Assembly: GCA_009823505.1 (NCBI GenBank)
Contig: VZQC01010553.1
Location: forward strand, 448,748-512,747
Source: Rhizomys pruinosus
Lineage: Eukaryota > Chordata > Mammalia > Rodentia > Spalacidae
Reading direction: 5' to 3'
Length of the DNA stretch: 64,000 nt
Part shown: positions 1 through 11,465 of the stretch, in pieces
How the letters are laid out: every line of letters begins with the position of its first letter
Numbering within the stretch: position 1 is the stretch's first letter
Translations under genes and position numbers: made by a program
Notes under the pieces: model-generated
Seen by the model: the letters and a program-made list of their open reading frames with translations, nothing else
The model's database searches: none
What the model was told of the DNA's origin: nothing

Positions 1-1640
1 ATTGGTAGGATGTACCAAAAAGTGACAAAGGAAAGGAGGACACCAGCGGAACATTGGGAAAGGAAGAAAAGCCTCATATTTCCATAAACATTGAACCCCT
101 CGGTGGATCCTACATGGAACAACGAGTGATAATGAGTCCTAAATGAACCAATACCTTTCTAGCCACAAGGTGATTAATCAGATGAGACGTTTTCTTTTGC
201 CTCCCCCCCTCCATAGAACAACCAGAAATATGATGATGATGAGGTCATATTCTCCAACTGTACCTTGGAGACAACTGATTATGATGTAATCTCTATAAAA
301 ACCGGTAAAACTGCCTTCTTTAATTTGACTAATAGACATAAGAACTTATGAAAAAGGATGATTACCTAATGGTTCAGAACCAAATATAATACGAAATAAA
401 GTCCTTGTGGCTATGCACTAGGCAAAGTATATTAATAGGCAGGAGCTCTTGACATTCAGCAAAGATGGATTCATACCAGGGGATGTTGAGTGATTCAGGC
501 AATGCCCCACAAAAAAGGTAAGGCGCTCCTGGCCTCAAGTTGGGTCAACCTGCATGAGAGAGGAGAGTGCTGATTCTAAAGACCCCTTGCCTGCCGATAG
601 AAACCTCCGACATGGTTAACATGGGAGGGATTGTATGAGCGCCGCACATGCAGATGTACAGATGAGCCTCTGGAACCCAGACCAGTAATTCACCAAAGGC
701 CATCTAAACAAAAGCAATATTAATAAAGAAATATGGTCCTAGTCAAGACATCTACCACCAGCACCAAGCATACACCTCACCCTGCCTGAAAATTACTGTG
801 CACCAAGAGGCAGCCAATGGTGGCCGTAATATCCCAAACCTTCAATTGGCCTATGGGTCTCTCCTTGGAGGATGAACCCATGGCTGATACCACAAGCTTA
901 AATCCTCGACAGGTTAATTAGGAGATGTTATAAGCCACAGTAAGACCCTGTCATATTTAACAGGAAAAAATGTAATTCATGGATTAACATATCATCCAAA
1001 CATATGTGTCTATACCAAAGTAACCAACCATAACTATTAGTGCTCTTTAAATACCTATATATCTAATTGCTTGTGCTTCATTAGTAGGATCGAAAGGTTA
1101 TTCCTGGACAAACTGTCAGCCCATGAAAGGAAACAGCCAGAATTGACCAGAGTCCAAGACAACAGCTCCAGAGAGAGTGGACTGTTTTACTTCTCATCCA
1201 CCTGTGCCCCTTTCCTAAGCCTAGGGAACAACCTGCGGAAGAGGGGGCGTGGTAGAATGTAAGGGCTGCGATTGGGGTGAATGGTGAAACTACAGCAATG
1301 TAGTCTGGACACTCATTTGATCAACTTGATTGAACAAACAACCCATCACCCCCCACTGGATGGTGGGGCCGTGGGGGTTTGGGCACAACAGCCTGCAGAT
1401 TGGTTTTGCACAAAGGATGCTTGTACTCATGGATTATCACCTATAGCTAAAAAATGAAAAAAACTGAGAGAAAGATGCAGGACAGTTATGGCAGAATGCA
1501 TGATCTGGGATGGGGTGGGGGTCGGGGGGAAGGGAAAGGGAAATGTGCCTGAACTGAATTGGAAAATAATGTATGAATTGCACAAAGCATCAATAAAAAT
1601 AAAAAATAAAAAAATAAAATAAAATAAAATAAAGAAAATA
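1..1640 (+). mobile_element. Unidentified polyadenylated retroposon, copy A (5' end outside window)
   Basis: This segment matches a repeat family seen four times in the window (also 1655-2395, 9019-11465 and 41391-42265). It ends in a G-rich purine stretch near 1505-1540, a conserved AAGCATCAATAAAAA ending and an A/TAAAA-rich tail, so it was inserted from a polyadenylated RNA. The window edge cuts its 5' part, which aligns with copy C from about 9808. The short open frame at 1071-1262 recurs in copies B and D but begins inside repeat sequence and has no recognisable domain, so I do not call it a gene. The overall 3' architecture (purine-rich stretch, then an AATAAA-type tail) is like an L1 3' end, but I see no L1 ORF2 upstream. 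Family name unknown. Confidence 0.7.
1597..1636. repeat. A-rich (TAAAA)n tail
   Basis: An A-rich run with repeated TAAAA units follows the AATAAA-type end of retroposon copy A. It reads as a decayed poly(A) tail expanded by slippage. Confidence 0.8.
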
Positions 1641-1654
1641 TTCATGGAGGAATA

Positions 1655-2395
1655 ACCCACGGATGATGCCACAAGCTTACATCCTCTAGTGGTTAGGAGA
1701 TGTTATAAGCCATAGTAAGACTCTGTAATATTTAACAGAAAAAAATATAATTCATGGATTAAGATACCATACAAACATCTGTGTCTATACCAAAGTAACC
1801 TACAATAACAATTAGTACTGCTTAAATACCTATATATCTAATTGCTTGTGCTTCATTAGTAGGATCGAAAGGTTATTCCTGGATAAACTGTCAGCTCATG
1901 AAAGGAAACAGCCAGAATTGACCAGAGTCCAAGACAACAGCTCCAGAGAAAGTAGACTGTTTTGCTTCTCATCCACCTGTGCCCCTTTTCTAAGCCTAGG
2001 GAACTATCTGCGGAAGAGGGGGTGTGGTAGAATGTAAGGGCTGCGATTGGGGTGAATGGTGAAACTACAACAATATAGTCTGGACACTCATTGGATCAAC
2101 TTGATTGAACATACAAGCCCCCCCCCTCCCCGCGCTGGATGGTGGGACCCATGGGCTGTGTGAGTTTGGGCACAACTGCTTGCAAATTGGTTTTACATGA
2201 AGGATGCTTGTACTCATAAATTATCACTTATCATTAAAAAATGAAGAAAAAAAAACAGAGAAAGATGCAGGAAAGTTATGGCAGAATGCATGATCTGGGA
2301 TGGCGTGGGGGGGAAGGGAAAGGGAAATATGCCTGGAACTGGAAAATGATGTATGAAATACACAAAGCATCAATAAAAATATATTCATGGGGAAA
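1655..2395 (+). mobile_element. Unidentified retroposon family, copy B (5'-truncated)
   Basis: Copy B aligns with the last ~760 bp of copy A, starting at the region equivalent to about position 870, so it is 5'-truncated. It ends with the same AAGCATCAATAAAAA terminus. The string ATATTCATGG lies just before it (near 1640) and again just after it (near 2384), which fits a short target-site duplication. It therefore seems to have inserted directly behind the tail of copy A. Confidence 0.7.
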
Positions 2396-2802
2396 AAGTA
2401 TGATTGCAACAGATTTAGCTTCTTCGGGGAGGTGCCTGTATTTTTTGTGTTCTCATAAAACCCAAGCCTTGACGTGAACAGAAGGAAGAAGAGGAAATTA
2501 CTGTGATGACACTGAGCCCCTGTTTTCTCTAGGCAGCTGAGACAGAAAGAAGTCACCTGATGTGAGCACAAGCTATGAACTCACACATCATTGTATCAGT
2601 AATTTTCTCAAATTCTAGGTGTCAGTGTTCATCTTATTATTTTATTTTTCCTTATTAACTTTTGTCATGTAAAGAAGGATACCACACACCACAGGCTGAC
2701 CTAGTTCTTGCTTTGTGGCTCTGAATTTTGCATGAAAAGGTTTTGTGCATTCAGAAACATTTTACTGTTGCCATTTTTCTTAAATTAAGCTTTTCTGAAT
2801 AA
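2396..2802. other. No recognised feature
   Basis: Ordinary AT-rich sequence with no recognisable repeat, RNA gene or coding frame. The open frames here are short and overlap on both strands. Confidence 0.5.
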
Positions 2803-3032
2803 TTTATTTTTAAGGTTTATTATTATTTTAATTTTGTGTTTGAGTGTACAGCCTGCATATATGCACATGCCTATGTGCTGTGCATTGCCTGCCTACATCT
2901 GAAGACCACATCAGATCACCTGGATCTGGAGTTATAGACAGTTGTGAGCCACCATGCGGGTGCTGGAAAGTGAACCGAAGTCCTCTCCAAGAGCAGCCAC
3001 TGCTCTTAACTACTGGGCTGTCCCTTTATCCC
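2803..3032 (-). mobile_element. B2-type SINE, diverged
   Basis: Read on the minus strand it shows the B2 order: tRNA-like head with AGTAGTTAAGAGCAGTGG, an altered B box, then a body ending in an AT-rich tail (here a T-rich stretch at 2803-2835 on the plus strand). It is more diverged than the B2 copy at 3293. Confidence 0.75.
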
Positions 3033-3292
3033 CTAACATGTTTTTGGAATCTCATATTCAGGTACATGAATCCACGTGGGGTCACAACACACAGTTAAAG
3101 AAACTAGAGACTAGGTGATACTCGAGTTTCCTTTGCTCCTGTTTAATGCCGAAAGAATATACTATCCACCAAGCTCAGGTGGGTGGGGTTGCAGTATACT
3201 CTACCTGGGAAGAAAGGAAGTGAGGTGGCTGAAGTCACATATCTCCCCTTTTGGACATGATCAAGAACCTTCACTGCAAGAATGGAAGTTGA

Positions 3293-3522
3293 GGGGCTGG
3301 AGAGATGGCCTAGCAGTTAAGAGTGCCGACTGCTCTTGCAGAGGACCCGGGTTCGATCCCCAGCACCCACATGGCAGTTGAAAACCATCTTTAACTCCAG
3401 TTCCAGAGTAATTCGACCCTCTCTTCTGACCTCTGCAGCATTGCACAACACGGGTGCACAAACCTGCATGCAGACAGTAACATTCATACGCATACAAAAA
3501 TAAATAAAATTAAAAAAAAAAA
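3293..3522 (+). mobile_element. B2 SINE with 15-bp target duplication
   Basis: Full-length B2: it begins GGGGCTGGAGAGATGGCC, has a pol III A box in the head and B box GGTTCGATCCC, and ends with an AATAAA-containing A-rich tail. It is flanked by AAGAATGGAAGTTGA at 3278-3292 and 3523-3537, a perfect target-site duplication, so it is a relatively recent insertion. Confidence 0.95.
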
Positions 3523-3718
3523 AAGAATGGAAGTTGACTTTGCTACACCTTCCTTCTTGGAGCAAAGTTTGCCCTGCTTGGAGGAGCCACAGGTGAGCCT
3601 CAGGATCTTCACCAAGGTGAACACTGAGTGATGGGAATGCTTTTCCCTGGAAGAAGTTCCAGGATGGATTCAATAAGTCTGCTGTATGGGACACTAGGGC
3701 GTACGCCACATGGGTGGG

Positions 3719-4183
3719 TGTATTAGTCATGGTTCTCTAAAGAAACAGAAGCAACAGGACAAATATATAGCTATATACAATTTATTGATTTGCTCACGTG
3801 ACAGAGTTCAAGGAGTCCAACAGTAGCCGCGCCACACTGGAGAGGCTGAGAATCCAAGAAACTGCTCAGTATGCAAGGCTGGATGTCTCAGTAGTCCCAA
3901 TCTGGTGCTGAAGGCCTGATGGATTCCAGAACTGTTGGTCTCAGTACACACTGGGATCCGAAGGCTTGATCATTGCAGCAAGACAAACACCAGTGAGAGA
4001 GGCAAGCCGCAAGAAAAAAGGGACCAGCTCCCTCTGCCGTGGCCTTTAATACTGCCTGCAGGCAGAAGGTAATGCCCACATTTGGGGTGGGCCATCCAGG
4101 TTGAGGGAGTCCAATCTGAAGATCCTTTTTCTCTTATTTGTTCCTTAGTCCAGTCAAGATGACACCCAGGATTAACCATCACA
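3719..4183 (-). mobile_element. Solo LTR, MaLR type, TSD GTGGG
   Basis: On the minus strand it starts TGTGATGG and ends with the TCTGTTTC...GACTAATACA type terminus of MaLR LTRs, with AATAAA about 55 bp before its end. It is bounded by the 5-bp direct repeat GTGGG (3714-3718 and 4184-4188), the length expected for class III (ERVL/MaLR) integration. No internal sequence remains, so it is a solo LTR formed by LTR-LTR recombination. The exact subfamily is not assigned. Confidence 0.85.
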
Positions 4184-4189
4184 GTGGGT

Positions 4190-5660
4190 GACAGGCAAGG
4201 TAATGAAGTCTTACCAGCAGGAAGCCCTCACTACACCTGAGAGCTACCAGGGCCCTATACACACCCCACTCTAGTTGTCTCACCTAAAAAGCAAAGTCTA
4301 AATGCTTCCTGATCTTGTTAGACTAGAGCCCATGGCTCCATTTCTAGCTTTGGTCATAGGGACTCCATGCCCCAGAAAACAGTTGGTAGTGTTCATTGTG
4401 GGGGAGGTGGTATTTCACAACCCCCCTTCAGAATCCATGCCTCTGGGTGCACCCTCGGAATACAGGGTCCCTCTTTGCTATGAACTTCTCAGCGGAGGAC
4501 AAGCTTCTGGCCCAGAGCAAGAAGGGATGACATCATCTTGGGGCAAATCCTGCTTTCTGTGCCGCCCACAGTACTCAAGGCAGTGGTGTCTCTAAGCTTT
4601 CTGGACAGAAGAAATTGGGGAGGAGCCTCCAGGGTTCTGGTGATTGAGGTGCTGAGAACTGAGAACAGGAATTAGCTTGTCCCTGAGAGTGGCTTCCGGT
4701 CCATGCAGCACTAAGGCCCCTTGCTCACGTTGATTCAGTAATCAACAAATCTTCACTATCCAGATACTTGCCCCCATTTTGAGATCCTGCCATGCTACAA
4801 ATCCCTCCACAACATTACCCTGGGGTCTTAGGGCATTAATGTATGCTTTTCACTGCCTGAAAAGTACTTTTCTGGAAATACATGGGGTGCTGCTGATTGT
4901 GGTTCCCATTTCTTTCTTCCTTTCACCCTCCTGGAACTGAAAACCATCCCAGTCAATGTAGGCCCTCTCTACTTTGGGGAAATTAGCAGTTCAGTTTTTT
5001 GAGATCATGTGGAAAATTTGCTTAAATTCAAAGAAAAGAAAAAGCAAAAGTATCCATGTTAACCTTAGAAAGACCGGCGGGTTCTATCAGGCAGGAAGGT
5101 GTGGGCAGATTTCATGACCAGCACATAGTAGATGACCAGTAATAATGTCTATTCAATAAGTTCATAAAGAACACTGCTTCTGAGAGACCTGGAGACTTCT
5201 AGAGTGACTTTGGGCATTGCTGAGCATCAAGTGAGGTGTAAAGGGCCCTTCTTTTAGCCTCCCCTGCTTGATCTTAGGCATGTGTGAGGTGTCCCTTTGT
5301 AGATATGACCACACAGGTATACTTCCTTCCGTGGATTGATTCCTGGTCCAAGTCATGCCCCTACTTACATTCTGTCCCTCAGAAAACCTCCTTGGCTTGA
5401 GCACAGGCATCCAAAGTCTCTTCAAAACATGGCCACTGGACTTTCAATAGGTACCTGTGACCTCCATGTTGATCCCGACCATGCTAGACAACTAATACAG
5501 CTGCATCCAGGGATACATGTCAGGGGCCAAGTATCCTGGCAGATGGAGGAGAAACTTAGAGAAATTGCTGTTGATCTCAACTGGTGAAGGGGTGCTTATG
5601 GGAAAAGGGGAGGGCCTGAGTTCTCTGTGGCACTCATTAAACACATTCTTCCTTCTTGGC
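4190..5660. other. No recognised feature (about 1.5 kb)
   Basis: Apparently single-copy sequence. Open frames at 4302-4595 and 5336-5587 are short, lack domains and have overlapping frames on the other strand. I see no SINE or LTR here. Confidence 0.5.
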
Positions 5661-5667
5661 CCTCAAG

Positions 5668-5775
5668 GAAAGGAATCTTATCAAGACCTTGATACCCATT
5701 TAGCAGATGAGAAAACTAAAGCCTAGAAAAACATATGTCTCATGCCCAACACCACAGGATTGGGGATGAAGACAC
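5668..5775 (+). mobile_element. MIR-like ancient SINE fragment
   Basis: The order TTAGCAGATGAGAAAACTAAAG followed by a degraded 'gcccaacaccacaggattgggg' type segment follows the MIR core/3' pattern. It is old and diverged, so the call is tentative. Confidence 0.5.
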
Positions 5776-5779
5776 ACAA

Positions 5780-6002
5780 AATTGTGTGCGCTCGTGTGTA
5801 TACATGCACACACATGTTTGTACACACATGGGGATACACACGGGAACACAAAGATGAGTAACATGAAATTTCTCACATGTACACATGTGAGCAAAGTCAC
5901 ACTTTTTTATAAACACATATATATCTGCACATACATTTAACCATACACAAAAATGTAAGTGTACACCTGCTCGCTCTCACACAAATATACATACATGGAT
6001 GG

Positions 6003-6032
<30 letters not shown>
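5780..6032. repeat. CA-rich low-complexity region ending in (CA)n
   Basis: Imperfect ACAC/ATACAC repeats from 5780, ending in an uninterrupted CA run at about 6006-6032. Confidence 0.9.
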
Positions 6033-6034
<2 letters not shown>

Positions 6035-6035
<1 letters not shown>

Positions 6036-6475
6036 GCCTTGCAAGTAATGGATCTCGGCAAGGCAATTACTGTAGTTCTTTCAGCTAAGAAGCAAGGATG
6101 GGCTGGAACCCAGTGGGAGAATTTCCTGGAGGAAGTGAGGCTTTCTCTGTATCTGGTGCTGGGCCTGAGGCAGTGAACAGTGAGAGCCATGACCTGTGAA
6201 AAGGATTGTTTGAGCAAATGCTAAACACTGCAGTGGGGAAATCTGCTGTAGAGTCAGGAGAATGAACAACACAGCCTTTCTCCATCCTGACATTTCCTTT
6301 CTGGTTTTTGAAGACCTACAGTCAATGATGGGGACCAGCTCCTGGGCAGCACTGGCAGCTGTCCATGGGGAGGGGGCACTGCAGCTCTCCAGAATCCAGT
6401 CTCCCTCCCCTATATCTCTAATATTATCTGGTCCCCAGATGCCCTGCCTAGTCAGGAAGGTCTCCATTTATTTTT
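6035..6475. other. No recognised feature
   Basis: No repeat family recognised. Overlapping open frames on both strands (plus 6262-6477, minus 6081-6467) show that neither is informative. Confidence 0.45.
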
Positions 6476-6562
6476 AATAATTTTTCCTTATTTCATTCTT
6501 TAATTTTTATCCATCATTAAAAGTTCCAAAAGAAAATAAGTAATAGTCTACTGTAGCTCTGT

Positions 6563-6927
6563 TGTATTCATTACTTTTCTAATAGTCTGATAAAACAGTT
6601 ATGGGGGAACTTACTGAAGGAAGAGTTTATTTCAGCTTAGAGTTAGTTCTATGTGGGTTAGAATCCATCACAGCAGGAATGCATGACGGCTGGAGGTGGC
6701 TGGAGTAGAAAGTTACACAGTCACATCTTCAAACAGGGAAGAGAGAAAAACTGGAAATCTATGGAGGCTTAGGGACTCCCAAAGCCCACTCCCAGTGACA
6801 TGCTTCATGCTTCCTCCAGCATGGCCACAGCTCTTAAAACATTCCCAAACAGCACCATCAACTAGGGACAAAATACTTGGAGCTTATGAGAGGGAGATTC
6901 TCACACTCAAACCACCAAATTGGGTGA
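6563..6927 (-). mobile_element. Solo LTR of the TGTGGTGG...AATACA family, diverged
   Basis: Homologous to the LTRs at 21605-21961 and 42940-43296 (shared landmarks: CCCAGTGACATGCTTC, CATGGCCACA, CTCAAACCACC). It is diverged and I cannot see a clear 5-bp duplication. It interrupts the duplicated segment around it. Confidence 0.7.
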
Positions 6928-6989
6928 TAAAATTAAAGCAAACAGCTGGTGATAACGTGTTTGGTAATGTAAACATTATTTTCTATATT

Positions 6990-7067
6990 CAACACTATCA
7001 AAAACATACTAAAAGAGAAATTGCCTATCAACACTATCAAAAACATACTAAAAGAGAAATTGCTTAT
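6990..7067. repeat. 39-bp tandem duplication
   Basis: Two copies of a 39-bp unit (6990-7028 and 7029-7067) that differ at one base. The paralogous segment near 12195-12260 lacks the duplication, so it arose after the segments diverged. Confidence 0.9.
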
Positions 7068-7182
7068 AAGTCCAGTTTTTTGCACATTAACAAACATTTT
7101 TATGAAACATTTATTATGAAATATACACACTTTAGTCATAGTACATGCCTGAGCATGTATGTGTTGTTGCTGCTGCTGCTCC

Positions 7183-7183
<1 letters not shown>

Positions 7184-7216
<33 letters not shown>
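7184..7216. repeat. (TG)n microsatellite
   Basis: Uninterrupted TG run of about 15 units directly before the LTR at 7214. It may have overwritten one target-site duplication of that LTR. Confidence 0.95.
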
Positions 7217-7219
<3 letters not shown>

Positions 7220-7674
7220 CAGGGTTTTCTAAAGGAATAACCGATAAAATGATTTTATATATATGGGTGGTATTTACTAGATTGGCTTACAGAATGGAGT
7301 CCAATAGTGACTGCACCACACTGAAGAGGCCGAGAATCCAGTAGCTGCTCATTCCAGGAGGCCGGATGTCTCAGCAGCCCCAATCTGGAGCTAAAGACCA
7401 GGAAGATTCTGGAGGTCTGCTAGTCCTCAGCCTATGTTGAAATCTGAAGACGTTGGTCCTATTATCAGTGAAGGAATGCCCTAGGAACAAGATGAACTCA
7501 TCCCTGAGAGAAGGCAAGCAAGCAAAAATCAAAAGCTCTCCTGTGCCTTGGCTTCTCAAACAGGCTGCCATCACACCTAGGTCTTCTAGCTTCAAATAAG
7601 CTGATCAACAAAATGTTTCTCATTTCAGTTCATTTTAGATCAAGTCACATTGACAACTAATTTTGGGCATCACA
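7214..7674 (-). mobile_element. MaLR-type LTR
   Basis: Homologous to the solo LTR at 3719-4183 (shared: TGCTCA, GGATGTCTCAG, CCCCAATCTGG). Minus-strand TGTGATG start at 7674 and a terminal ...GATACA-type end at 7214. No 5-bp duplication is visible because the left flank is a TG microsatellite. Confidence 0.75.
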
Positions 7675-7689
7675 TTCTAATGTACCCAT

Positions 7690-8435
7690 CTTCATGAAAA
7701 CAGTACTACTGGACTTCAAGGCACACATTAACCCCAGCTCAGAAATAGAAAGTGACTTGAATAACACACACAGTCTTCATTAGTTAGGTCAGCTGGACAA
7801 AGAATAAACAAGAAATTTCTGAATGAAATAATGTCATTGAACACGTGGACCTAACGGACATCTAGAATATTCCACCCAAGCACTAAAGAATACACATTCT
7901 AATCAGTAGGCCTTGGAAATTTCTCTAGAATACACAACATACCAGGGCCATAAAACTTACAAAAATGAAAAACCTCTGCCACCCCAAGACTCAGGGACCA
8001 TTGTGGAAGAAGGGACAGAGAGACTGTAAGAGCCAGGAATGGTGGATGACCAGCAAGAACCAGAATTGTCTATGATTGTGTGAACTTAACAGCATGGTAA
8101 CATCATGCAGAGGATACATGCAAGCTCACGCTCACCAAATCCCAGCGGAGAAGTGAAGAAACTGGTAAGAAGCCCCAACCTTAGTTGAAGAACTGTTGAC
8201 AGCCAATAGCTATGTGGAGAGTGAGAGTTGATAGGATGACAAGCTCCAGTGGATGGAATACCACCCAGGAATATGTGGAACACAAGCTGGGCTCAATAGG
8301 TCTTAACATATATGACAAGACTCATGAAATATGCTGGGAGTGTTAGGGGGATATGCAGATAGGAGAGGGAATCAGTATGATCAAGATATATTGTATGAAA
8401 TTTGCAAAAATTCAATTTAAAATAATTTTCATTTA
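7690..8435 (+). mobile_element. L1 fragment: ORF2 piece joined to 3'UTR
   Basis: 7690-7970 resembles the end of the endonuclease region of L1 ORF2 at nucleotide level (GGACCTAACGGACATC, then a 'stop the tail, join' break). 7975-8435 matches the rodent L1 3'UTR pattern also seen at 13340-13763 and 48180-48468 (GGGACCATTGTGGAAG, AAATCCCAGC, ATTGTATGAAATTT). Several kilobases of ORF2 are missing between the two parts. Stops occur in all frames. Confidence 0.65.
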
Positions 8436-8439
8436 AAAC

Positions 8440-8870
8440 TTGCAAGACAAATTCAAGATCATGTCAAAAATCATTCATAATAACCAAGTTTGCTCCACTT
8501 TAGAGATGAAAGGATGCTTGAAGATATGTAACTCAATCAACATAGTTTAAAACAAATAAGAACTCAGACAGAAATCACCTAATCATCTCAACTGACATGG
8601 AAAATTCCCTTAACAAAATCTGGCATTCCTTCATGATACAGTCACAGAGAGACTAGGGATGAAGGGAACATACAGCAGCATAAGGAAGGTTCTGTATAAC
8701 AACCTGTGGTCACTATGTAAATGGAGAAAAGCCCCCTGCATTCCAAGATCCGGAATAGGGGCTGTCTACTCATTCTACTCCTGTGTGGTATAGTGCTTGA
8801 TGTCTTAGCAGGGGCAGTAAGGAGAGGAAAATAGGGATACAAACCAAAAGAAATCAAATTATCCCTATTT
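8440..8870 (+). mobile_element. L1 ORF2 reverse transcriptase fragment, degenerate
   Basis: The order of matches (CTAATCATCTCAACTGACATGG, then a region like the RT 'kinked' segment, then GGGGCTGTCTACTCATTC) follows the palm domain of L1 ORF2. It is riddled with stops. The fragment lies 3' of an L1 3'UTR, so it belongs to a separate or rearranged L1. Confidence 0.6.
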
Positions 8871-9004
8871 TTTGAACTGGCTTATAAAACAGATTCAATA
8901 TGGCTTTTTGCAACACCTTTCATTCGGGTTAATTCTCTGTCTTGCCTTAACTATTCCATCCTCCCCAAATGGAAACTCTATAAGAGTTGCCTCTCTAAGT
9001 GTTT

Positions 9005-9018
9005 AAAAGTCACATTTT
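9005..9018. repeat. Target-site duplication, left copy
   Basis: AAAAGTCACATTTT here and at 11466-11479. It is preceded by TT, giving the TT/AAAA L1 endonuclease cleavage site. Confidence 0.9.
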
Positions 9019-11465
9019 GGTCTGTTTAGGCTGTCAATCTCTTCTTGGTCCAACAACCCAGATATAAATATTTCTCATGGAGAGGGATGCATAGTAAAAG
9101 AACAACAGAAAGACTGCATCAGAAAATGGACTGAAATGGTGAATTGGAAAAGGGGGATGGGTGGGAGAGGGACACGGGTGTATATTCGATTAAGGCATAT
9201 TTAATTGACGTGAGCTCAGCAAGTACCCAGTTTCGCCTAGACACTGTCTACAGGACACATGGTGTTTTAGGACTTAGTAAAAGTAAACATGTGTATATTA
9301 AACAACATTGGTTTACAGAATCTGATAAAAATGGTAATGCATCTGAATTAAATGGAGATATAATTCGCTGTTGCCCACATTTGCTTTACATAAAATCTGT
9401 AGAGCAAGAACTTTGGGATTGACACATACAAATGTTCTCTATAATTTCTCTGTTGTACAGTATCACCTTGTAGCATTCTCTTTAAGATGATTTAACGTAA
9501 AAATTAAGTTTGCTTCCCAAGTTAATCATATATAGTCACCCAAAACAACATGGGTGAATTTGATGAAATCTGTGCCTTGACTCCACCCTATAGTCATGTA
9601 TAATACAACTGTCTTCTGGAGACTCATACGCTAAAAAAAAAGGTGGGGTGGGGGATACAGAAAGGACAGGAAACCTTTTCATCAAAACCTTTGAAATCTC
9701 AAATCTTAACACACCTAAGGGAAAAGCATTGTTTGTGTCCAACAGGTTACTAAAACGTCACCCTTAACTTAACGCTGGAAAAAGATCCCAGGTTTGCAAT
9801 TGAGTAGGATGAACAAAAAGTGGCAAACGAAAAGGCGAACCCGTCGAAAACATTCCAAAAGGAAAAGACAATAGCCTCAGAATTGCCCATCTAACCACGT
9901 TAACCGTACTCTGTGGACCTACATGTAAAACACTTAGTAATCCTATAATGAGTCCTAATGAAATTTACCTCCAGGTGCCACAAAAGTCTTGATATTGAGC
10001 ACGCACTTGTACTTAGCCTTCTCTCTCCCCATAGAACAAGGAGATAAATTGACGATGAATGAGGTTCGTTCCCCACGTAAACCTTTGGAGACAAACTATT
10101 GTAGTAGAGGTAACTCCTCTATATAAAACCGGTAAAACACTGCTTTCTTTAAGTTTGACTACAATCATCTGGGAGACTGTGAAGGGAATGACTCTCTGTT
10201 TACAGGAACCGATCAATATAATACTAAAGTCCCTAGGGCTATGCACGCAGGCAAAATATTTTAATACAGGAGGCTCTGATATCAGCAATGGATTGTTCTA
10301 CCAGGGATTTTGGCCAGGGATCCAAGGCCCCAAAAGGTAAGGGACTCCTTGCCCTGTAAGTTGGGATAATTCCTACGAGGAGAGCAGGCAATAAGACCCA
10401 CTGCAGCCCCGAGAATGACCTGACGTTTAACAGAGAGGGAGGGATGTATTGAGACCACACATGCAAGTGTACAGATTGGCTCGGGAATTGCAGAGAGTGT
10501 TACCAAAAGGCCACAAACCTAAAGTAAAGCAAATATGGGGTCTTCCCCGGAGTCAAGACAGACTCCATCCGGTCAGCATCCGGAGCTACACCCCTCAGCT
10601 GCCCCTGGAATATGTGCACAAGGCAGCCATGTGCCTGTAATATATCCATACTAATTGGCTATTGGCTCTCCCCTTTGGAGAACATAAACCCCATGGCATG
10701 ATGCCACAAGCTTACATCCGCTATTCAGTTAGGAGATGATTAAATAAGCCACAGTAAGACCCTGTCAATATTAACAGGGGGGAAAATAGTAAATCATGGA
10801 TTAACATATCCAAACATGTGTCTATGCTAATATTGTTAACCTACCATAAACTAGTTCAGTGGCTCTTAATATACCTATATAATCATAATATGCTATGATA
10901 ATACTTCATTTGTAGGATCGAAAAGCGTATATCATCCGACAAACTGTCACCCACATGAAAGGAAACAGCCAATGATTGACCAGAGTCCAAGTCACAGCTC
11001 CAGAGAGAGTGGGACTGTTTTACCCTCTCATCCACCTGTGCCCCCTTCTTCAGCCTAGGGAAACAACCTGCGGAAGAGGGGGATGGTAGAATGTACGGGC
11101 TGCGATTGAGAGGGTGAATGTGCAACTACCATGCAATGATCTGGAACTGCACTTGATCAACTTGTATTGAAAAACTATACGTGTCACGCAATCCAGCCCA
11201 CTGGTGGTGGGGCGTAGGTGTTTGAGGCACAACAGCCGCAGAATAGTGTTTTGCATCAAGAAGATGCCTTGAAGCTCATGGATTAATCGATTTAGCTAAA
11301 AATTGAAAAAAAAAACTGAAGAGACAGAGATCAGGACAGTTACGGCTGAATGCATGATCTGGGATGGGGTGGGGGTGGGGGGGGAGGGAAAGGGAAATAA
11401 GCCTGAACTGAATTGGAAAAAATGTATGAAATGCACAAAGCATCAATAAAAAACTAATTTAAAAA
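9019..11465 (+). mobile_element. Unidentified polyadenylated retroposon, copy C (longest)
   Basis: The 2.4-kb segment lies between perfect 14-bp duplications at a TT/AAAA site and ends in an A-run (11461-11469) after the family's conserved CAAAGCATCAATAAAAA end, which are the hallmarks of L1-mediated insertion. Its 3' 1.6 kb matches copies A, B and D. Unique to this copy is the 5' 760 bp, with an open frame at 9144-9422 (92 aa) that I cannot assign: it has a CC pair and two HxY-like stretches but no domain I recognise. From about 9780 the copy carries many scattered single-base insertions compared with the other copies, and these destroy any frame. Confidence 0.8.
9144..9422 (+). other. Unassigned open frame in retroposon copy C
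   Basis: A 92-codon frame inside the 5' part of the retroposon. It begins at a methionine and ends at TGA, with balanced composition rather than low complexity (C-terminal part RCCPHLLYIKSVEQELWD). It could be a remnant of a larger frame, retroviral or host-derived. No homologous stretch is present in the other three copies because they do not reach this far 5'. Confidence 0.3.

Larger units (their letters stand above)
6478..7213 (+). repeat. Duplicated segment, first copy
   Basis: 6478-6555 and 6935-7213 align with 12045-12350 (shared strings such as GTGTTTGGTAATGTAAA and TTATTATGAAAT). In both places a MaLR-type LTR follows directly. This copy is interrupted by an LTR at 6563-6927 and contains a 39-bp tandem duplication at 6990-7067. 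Confidence 0.7.

Noticed and set aside
1071..1262. Recurring 61-63-codon frame (also at 1846 and 41882) as a conserved small gene
   Set aside because: All copies lie at the same place inside one retroposon family and are similar because the DNA is repeated. Copy C has it broken, and no start context or domain supports translation.
3293..3522. tRNA gene suggested by A and B boxes
   Set aside because: The boxes belong to a B2 SINE with A-rich tail and target duplications; the head does not need to fold as a functional tRNA.
6563..6927. hAT-type DNA transposon as an alternative for the TGTGGTGG...AATACA elements
   Set aside because: Related copies have TG...CA ends, an AATAAA signal and perfect 5-bp duplications; a hAT element would give 8 bp. 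Family naming still needs a library check.
6696..7232. 178-codon open frame with a repeated QHYQKHTKREIA block
   Set aside because: It spans an LTR, a 39-bp tandem duplication and a TG microsatellite; the peptide repeat comes from the DNA repeat.
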